From positions 186,001-250,000 of the forward strand of contig NZ_AULI01000007.1 in the NCBI RefSeq assembly GCF_000425205.1: 64,000 nucleotides of DNA, in the 5' to 3' direction. The notes beneath the pieces are model-generated. The model made no database searches and was not told where the DNA came from. It worked only from the letters and a program-made list of their open reading frames with translations. The stretch is from Pontibacillus halophilus JSM 076056 = DSM 19796. Its GTDB lineage: Bacteria > Bacillota > Bacilli > Bacillales > BH030062. Of this stretch, positions 59,274 to 64,000 are shown one piece after another; the stretch's first letter is position 1; each line of letters opens with the position of its first letter. The position numbers were made by a program, and so were the translations under genes.

Positions 59274-60884
59274 ATGCAGATGGATTACCTCAATTATCCC
59301 TATCAGTCACAACGTATGACAGCCATTGCCAACCAAGGCATGGTCGCCACGTCCCAACCTCTCGCTTCACAAGCTGGGCTTGACCTGCTCAAGAAGGGAG
59401 GCAACGCGGTAGATGCAGCTATTGCGACAGCTGCAACGTTGACAGTCGTTGAGCCTACATCAAATGGAATTGGAGGGGATGCGTTTGCCCTTGTGTGGAT
59501 GAAGGATGAACTACATGGTCTGAATGCAAGCGGACCCGCACCAGCATCCATTTCAATCGATGCTTTAAAACACAAAGGGTATGATGAAATGCCAACGCAC
59601 GGATTCATGCCTGTTACTGTTCCAGGTGTCCCAGCCGCATGGAAGGCACTATCCGATCGATTTGGCAAGCTTCCTTTTCATGAATTGCTTCAACCTGCCA
59701 TTCACTATGCTGAGAAAGGCTATCCAATTAGTCCAACGCTCGGTCGTTTCTGGGAGGCTGCTGTATCGACTTTTCAGAAGAAGCTAACGGGTGAAGAATT
59801 CTCACACTGGTTCGAAACATTTGCACCGAAGGGGAGAGCTCCTCAAATTGGAGAAACCTGGTCATCCCCTAACCACGCTGCCACGCTTCGCTCTCTCGCT
59901 GAAACGAATGTGGATTCGTTTTACCAAGGAGAGCTTGCTGAGAAGATGGCTCAGTTCTCTCGAGAGTATGGGGGATTCTTGTCTTTAGAAGACTTACAAT
60001 CATATGAGCCAGAGTGGGTCACGCCTATTTCTGTTCCTTATAGAGGATATGACGTGTGGGAAATCCCGCCAAACGGACAAGGAATCGTAGCGTTGCAGGC
60101 TCTAAATCTATTACGGGGATATGACTTTCATGAGAAGGAAGCTGCAGAAACGTACCATCTACAAATTGAAGCAATGAAGCTCGCCTTTGCAGATGGTCAC
60201 GCACACCTTGCAGACCTTGCTCATATGAAGACGTCGGTGTCGGACCTTCTGTCAGAAGCGTATGCGAAAGAACGACGATCCCTCATTCATCGAACGGCTA
60301 GACTCCCTGAGGCTGGAGTTCCGACAAGAGGAGGAACTGTCTACCTTGCGACTGCAGATAAGGAAGGAAACATGGTTTCTTATATTCAAAGCAACTACAT
60401 GGGATTTGGCTCTGGACTGGTCGTGCCAGGTACTGGAATCGCTCTTCAAAACCGAGGGCACAATTTCTCATTAGACAAAGCTCATCCGAACGCGCTACAA
60501 GGCGGGAAACGCTCCTATCACACCATCATACCTGGCTTCCTTACGAAAGATGGGCATGGAGTCGGTCCCTTTGGAGTGATGGGCGGCTTTATGCAGCCTC
60601 AAGGGCACGTACAAGTGGTGATGAATACACTTGACTTCCACCTTAACCCACAAGCAGCACTTGATGCCCCTAGATGGCAATGGATGAAAGATCGTACCGT
60701 TTGGGTCGAGCCTCACTTCCCAAATTCCATCGCTCAGCAACTTATGAGGATAGGTCATGATGTTCACATTCAAGTAGACGGAAGTGCCTTTGGTCGGGGG
60801 CAAATTATCTGGAGAGACAATGAGACAGGAACACTGTATGGCGGGACAGAATCACGTACAGATGGTAGTATTGCTTCATACTAA
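59274..60884 (+). CDS. ywrD: Gamma-glutamyltransferase-like protein YwrD
   Basis: A 536-residue Ntn-hydrolase of the gamma-glutamyltransferase family. KGGNAVDAAIATAATLTVVEP near residue 38-58 and NGIGGDAFAL near 62 match the large subunit, and the autocleavage site with the nucleophile Thr is at RGGTVYLAT near 358. A cleavable signal peptide is absent, as in YwrD of B. subtilis. It probably acts on gamma-glutamyl peptides such as glutathione in the cytoplasm. Two chromate-transporter genes follow in 26 nt, the same neighbours as in the ywr region of B. subtilis. Confidence 0.88.
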   Translation: MQMDYLNYPYQSQRMTAIANQGMVATSQPLASQAGLDLLKKGGNAVDAAIATAATLTVVEPTSNGIGGDAFALVWMKDELHGLNASGPAPASISIDALKHKGYDEMPTHGFMPVTVPGVPAAWKALSDRFGKLPFHELLQPAIHYAEKGYPISPTLGRFWEAAVSTFQKKLTGEEFSHWFETFAPKGRAPQIGETWSSPNHAATLRSLAETNVDSFYQGELAEKMAQFSREYGGFLSLEDLQSYEPEWVTPISVPYRGYDVWEIPPNGQGIVALQALNLLRGYDFHEKEAAETYHLQIEAMKLAFADGHAHLADLAHMKTSVSDLLSEAYAKERRSLIHRTARLPEAGVPTRGGTVYLATADKEGNMVSYIQSNYMGFGSGLVVPGTGIALQNRGHNFSLDKAHPNALQGGKRSYHTIIPGFLTKDGHGVGPFGVMGGFMQPQGHVQVVMNTLDFHLNPQAALDAPRWQWMKDRTVWVEPHFPNSIAQQLMRIGHDVHIQVDGSAFGRGQIIWRDNETGTLYGGTESRTDGSIASY

Positions 60885-60910
60885 ACGTTTCGTAAAGGAT
60901 TGAATGGAAC

Positions 60911-61468
60911 ATGACACAATGGAATCTGTTTATGGCGTTCATACGAGTAAGCTTGCTCGGCTATGGTGGAGGTCCTGCTGCCATCCCCCTTCTATACAAG
61001 GAGGTGGTGGATCGGTACAAGTGGCTAACTGACGATGAATTCTCAGATATCCTCGCTCTTGCTAACACACTCCCTGGCCCCATTGCAACGAAGATGGCCG
61101 GGTATATTGGGAGACGGGTCGGTGGAACCGTTGGACTTATGAACGCGGTCCTAGCCACTATCGTTCCGACGATTATATTGTTAATCGTCCTCCTATCCGT
61201 ACTTGGGTCCTTATCCGACGAACCATGGGTCCAAGGGATGACAGCTGCTGTGGTTCCTGTTGTTGGCGTACTCCTACTCGTATTAACATGGCAATTTATA
61301 AAGAAGGCTAAAGGTACACTGGGCTTACTTGTAACAGCCTTATTATCTTTCGCTTCCTTGCTCATTATTGAATGGCTCGGTATCCATCCTGGCATCGTGA
61401 TTGCCCTCTTACTTGGTGCAGCACTACTAAGACGGGACGATCCGAAGAAAGGAGCGGGGACACAGTGA
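60911..61468 (+). CDS. ywrB: Chromate transporter half-protein (YwrB-like)
   Basis: A 185-residue single CHR-domain membrane protein with about six hydrophobic segments. The motif LGYGGGPAAIPLLYKEVVD near residue 17-35 and NTLPGPIATKMAGYIG near 57-72 are those of the CHR family. Short members work in pairs with opposite topology. It is the first of two adjacent genes and overlaps the second by 4 nt. The family exports chromate; whether this pair does is not shown. Confidence 0.87.
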   Translation: MTQWNLFMAFIRVSLLGYGGGPAAIPLLYKEVVDRYKWLTDDEFSDILALANTLPGPIATKMAGYIGRRVGGTVGLMNAVLATIVPTIILLIVLLSVLGSLSDEPWVQGMTAAVVPVVGVLLLVLTWQFIKKAKGTLGLLVTALLSFASLLIIEWLGIHPGIVIALLLGAALLRRDDPKKGAGTQ

Positions 61469-61995
61469 AGCTTTGGCACATTTTTATGGCATTCTTTATT
61501 CCTGGGATTTTAGGGTATGGGGGAGGTCCTGCTTCCATTCCCCTCGTTGAGAAGGAAGTAGTTGATCGATATGAGTGGTTAACCGTTAATGAATTTAGCG
61601 AAATGCTCGCGATGGCTAACGCCCTTCCTGGTCCAATTGCAACGAAGATGGCTGGATACATTGGCTATATGGAAGGTGGCATACTTGGTTCAATTGTAGC
61701 CGTTTTCGCTACTGTTGCGCCTTCATTGATATTAATGATTGCGCTGATGTCTCTTCTTTATAAATATAAAGACTCACCTAAGGTGAAACGAATGACCGCT
61801 TACATACGGCCTACCATCGCTGTCCTCTTAGGTGTCATGGCATATAGCTTCTTCTCCACGTCCTACGAAGGAGCAGGACTTTACCAGACAGTTGGCATCG
61901 CAGTCGTTAGCTTTGTCTTGCTTGAGAAGCTACGCGTCCCGCCTGCACTCGTCATCGTAGGCGCACTCGTCTACGGCGCCCTATTTCTTAGTTAA
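61465..61995 (+). CDS. ywrA: Chromate transporter half-protein (YwrA-like)
   Basis: A 176-residue second CHR-domain protein. LGYGGGPASIPLVEKEVVD near 17-35 and NALPGPIATKMAGYIG repeat the motifs of the first. The start is GTG 61465, which overlaps the ywrB stop as GTGA with GGAGCGGGG upstream; the longer frame in this reading lies within ywrB. Sequence similarity of the two halves shows an old duplication. Confidence 0.87.
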   Translation: MKLWHIFMAFFIPGILGYGGGPASIPLVEKEVVDRYEWLTVNEFSEMLAMANALPGPIATKMAGYIGYMEGGILGSIVAVFATVAPSLILMIALMSLLYKYKDSPKVKRMTAYIRPTIAVLLGVMAYSFFSTSYEGAGLYQTVGIAVVSFVLLEKLRVPPALVIVGALVYGALFLS

Positions 61996-62006
61996 TCCAA
62001 ATAAAA

Positions 62007-62029
62007 AAGCTCCCTACTTGAGGGAGCTT
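62007..62029. terminator. Bidirectional terminator between ywrA and csp
   Basis: AAGCTCCCT and AGGGAGCTT with loop ACTTG; on the reverse strand TTTTTTATTT follows. Confidence 0.88.
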
Positions 62030-62039
62030 ATTGTTTGGC

Positions 62040-62267
<228 letters not shown>

Positions 62268-62451
62268 CTAGTTACTTATTATTGCTCACGAGATCACTCA
62301 AGACGAGAAAGCCACTTAAAGCTATTCTAAGTATCCTTCGTTGCACCGAATTGCAATAACTGTATTAAGTATAACACGGCTTCTTAAAAAAGATACCCTT
62401 TTTCACTTTTTATTTCTAAAACATTCCATCCTATTTATCTTCAATATACAG

Positions 62452-62492
62452 TTGAATAAAGCGGTTACAGCATGTATAGTGAAGATGTACAT
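62452..62492 (+). promoter_or_regulatory. padR promoter with palindromic operator
   Basis: TTGAAT (62452-62457), 17 nt, TATAGT (62475-62480). ATGTACAT (62485-62492), the ATGT/ACAT half-site pair used by PadR regulators, covers the expected start point. Confidence 0.6.
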
Positions 62493-62518
62493 ATATCAAA
62501 AAGATACAGGTGAGGGAA

Positions 62519-63064
62519 ATGAAAACAAATTCAACGAAGTACGCCATCCTCGGTCTTATTACAACAGACTGTCGCACTGGATACGAAATTAAAAATCTGA
62601 TTGACCGCAGTCTAAACCATTTCTGGAAGATCAGTTTCGGTCAAATCTATCCTACCTTAAAAACACTCGTAGAGGAAGAACTAGCAACAGTCGAATACAC
62701 CGTTCAAGCTGGGAAACCTGATAAAAAAGAATATCACATTACAGAGCTTGGACAACAACAGCTACAAGAATGGCTTGAGAGCTCAGAAATCACCATCCCT
62801 CATGAACGCAATGAATTAATGCTGAAACTATTCTTCAGCCGTCATCAACCTGCAGAATCAGCCATCCACAAGGTAAACGAATACGCCGTAGCACTACAGG
62901 AAAAGTTAGCCACCTATGAACTCATTCAGGAAGAGATTAAATCACACGAATCCGTACACCCAGATTCACGTTACTGGCTCATTACACTTGATTATGGCAT
63001 CCGTAAAACAAGAGCGGCCATTGACTGGTGTCATGCCACTGTCGACACGTTATCAGGTTCGTAA
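62519..63064 (+). CDS. PadR-family transcriptional regulator
   Basis: A 181-residue winged-helix regulator with C-terminal coiled dimer helix. YAILGLITTDCRTGYEIKNLI (residues about 8-28 in two parts) is helix 1-2, FGQIYPTLKTLVEEELAT the recognition region, and KKEYHITELGQQQLQEWL the wing and after. PadR proteins repress stress or transport genes and are released by small ligands. The start at ATG 62519 is set by AGGTGAGGG; a GTG three codons before overlaps it. A palindromic operator covers its own start site. The following DUF4188 gene is 20 nt away. Confidence 0.88.
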   Translation: MKTNSTKYAILGLITTDCRTGYEIKNLIDRSLNHFWKISFGQIYPTLKTLVEEELATVEYTVQAGKPDKKEYHITELGQQQLQEWLESSEITIPHERNELMLKLFFSRHQPAESAIHKVNEYAVALQEKLATYELIQEEIKSHESVHPDSRYWLITLDYGIRKTRAAIDWCHATVDTLSGS

Positions 63065-63084
63065 TCTTAAAGGGGGAGTTTGGA

Positions 63085-63564
63085 ATGGGGAAGGTTTATG
63101 CAGGCAGGTATACAACGGAAGGCAAAGACGAGGTCGTCGTGTTTATCATTGGAATGCGAATGAATCGTTTCTTTAAGATTCATAAATGGCTTCCTGTCTT
63201 ACGATCGATGCCTCCGATGATTAGTGAATTGTATCGAAATCGTTCACTCGGCTTCCGCTCACTAGATTCAATGTTCGGTTGGCGCACTATTTATATGATT
63301 CAGTATTGGGATTCATTTGAACAGCTCGAAGCCTACTCGAAACAACCTACCCATGCTTCTGCTTGGAAAGCGTTTATGAAATCTGTTGGTTCTAGTGGAG
63401 ATGTCGGCATTTTTCATGAAACGTATGTTGTTCCTCGCGACAACTATGAGGTGATGTATGGAAATATGCCGAAAGTTGGGTTGGCGAAAGCATTTGGTCA
63501 TACAGAAATTACGAAGGAAACAACTAAGGCTCGCCTACGAATGAAGGCTTCTAACCGTTCATAA
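63085..63564 (+). CDS. DUF4188 protein, PadR operon partner
   Basis: A 159-residue protein of the DUF4188 family. The VVVFIIGMRMNRFFKIHKWLPVL block (strand and helix, residues about 15-37), the FGWRTIYMIQYWDSFEQLEAYS block near 70 and the HETYVVP and YGNMPKVGLAKAFG segments near 110-140 are diagnostic. The fold resembles dimeric ferredoxin-like monooxygenase/heme-binding (ABM) domains, so binding of an aromatic or heme ligand is plausible, not shown. AAAGGGGGAG precedes the ATG. It is likely controlled by the PadR upstream. Confidence 0.8.
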   Translation: MGKVYAGRYTTEGKDEVVVFIIGMRMNRFFKIHKWLPVLRSMPPMISELYRNRSLGFRSLDSMFGWRTIYMIQYWDSFEQLEAYSKQPTHASAWKAFMKSVGSSGDVGIFHETYVVPRDNYEVMYGNMPKVGLAKAFGHTEITKETTKARLRMKASNRS

Positions 63565-63633
63565 TCCCCCACTTACACGCACAAATATATGGTAGAATAC
63601 CATTATATTGTGTACTGTGAGAGGAGGGACAAT

Positions 63634-64000
63634 ATGCAGTGGTTACAGCGCCTGAAGCACAATTGGCTGCTTACTGGGTCAAGTCTGCTTCTATTCTTTT
63701 TGCTGGCAACTTGGTTCCTCAATGCGTTCTTAACGAACTGGGTATTTGAGACCTTTTTATTTTTCTTCTTTTTATGTGTGATTTTATTAGCCATCCTATT
63801 CTTAGGTTTGTCCATACGAGAACTGTTTAGGAAAGACACGTTAACGTGGAAGGTGGTACTCCCACTCGTTCTCTTGATTACGTTCTTCATACTACTCGTC
63901 ACTAACCCGCTTTATCCTATACTTAAACAAGCTTCTTTCCAATGGAAGCTTGATGCAAGAACAGCTATTGCGGAACAAGTAAATCAGGATGAACTTCTTG
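63634..64000 (+). CDS. Membrane protein, start only (cut by window edge)
   Basis: An open frame from ATG 63634, preceded by GAGAGGAGGG, runs to the window end (122 codons seen). It has three hydrophobic segments (residues about 12-34, 39-58, 72-93), followed by a polar region from YPILKQASFQW. Few charges follow the third segment, which probably leads to an extracytoplasmic domain. The family cannot be decided from this part. Confidence 0.7.
   Translation, partial: MQWLQRLKHNWLLTGSSLLLFFLLATWFLNAFLTNWVFETFLFFFFLCVILLAILFLGLSIRELFRKDTLTWKVVLPLVLLITFFILLVTNPLYPILKQASFQWKLDARTAIAEQVNQDELL

Noticed and set aside
63603-63902. Reverse-strand frame of 99 codons, Lys/Asn-rich
   Set aside because: Shadow of the membrane protein gene starting at 63634, which has GAGGAGGG before its ATG.

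Overview
The window looks like a chromosomal segment of an endospore-forming, probably salt-tolerant member of the Bacillaceae (Halobacillus/Pontibacillus type of gene content). The basis is synteny with the Bacillus subtilis yhaM-yhaP-yhaQ-yhaR and yheA-yheB-yheD regions, two alpha/beta-type small acid-soluble spore proteins, a YheC/D spore-coat protein, sigma-G-like promoters, a GbsR-type osmoprotectant regulator, an NhaC Na+/H+ antiporter and SulP, CDF and AzlCD transporters. No rRNA, tRNA, intact insertion sequence, prophage or CRISPR array is visible. Strands alternate often, and most transcription units end in a strong hairpin shared by convergent genes.

Layout. 1-8.3 kb: yhaM (partial), a GbsR-like regulator, a 50-codon orphan, yhaPQ ABC exporter, yhzD, yhaR, yheA, yheB, yheD. 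8.3-12.8 kb: a CstR-type repressor with its own operator, the yxkF-msmX pair with cre-like sites, an unusual array of about 4.4 tandem 120-bp structured repeats, a zinc-ribbon protein and an inverted pair of SASP genes. 12.8-24.3 kb: fumarase, a PLC-like protein, an MFS permease, a GH13 glucosidase, a VanY-type carboxypeptidase, CapA, an IDEAL protein, a STAY-GREEN homologue, WrbA, a Gln/Asp-rich coat-like protein and an alkyltransferase-like protein. 24.3-31 kb: modABC, a haloalkane-dehalogenase-like hydrolase, a CDF transporter, a Gly-rich surface-type protein and azlCD. 31-37 kb: GNAT-HAD pair, a decayed IS1182-type transposase, an acyl-CoA ligase, a signal-less BtuF-like protein and NhaC. 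37-49 kb: an ABC exporter pair, GNATs, Usp/SulP divergent pair, a CcpA-linked mini membrane protein, a nucleotidyltransferase-fold protein, YcsN and a GntP permease.

49-53.2 kb is the most interesting part. A class I ribonucleotide reductase operon (R1 then R2) is read from a leader of about 700 nt. The leader carries, in order, two NrdR boxes 31 bp apart, a cobalamin riboswitch with a terminator, and two copies of a three-stem RNA motif that resembles the Bacillaceae-1 RNA. Together with the BtuF-like protein this points to a cell that also owns a B12-dependent reductase and switches this operon off when cobalamin is present.

53.3-64 kb: argGH behind an ArgR-box promoter, a lipoprotein, D-amino acid aminotransferase, an EthD protein, the ywrD-ywrB-ywrA group (gamma-glutamyltransferase plus split chromate transporter), a cold-shock protein, a PadR regulator with its DUF4188 partner, and the start of a membrane protein cut by the window edge. 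Everything is read by eye from the sequence. No database search was run and family names come from remembered motifs.
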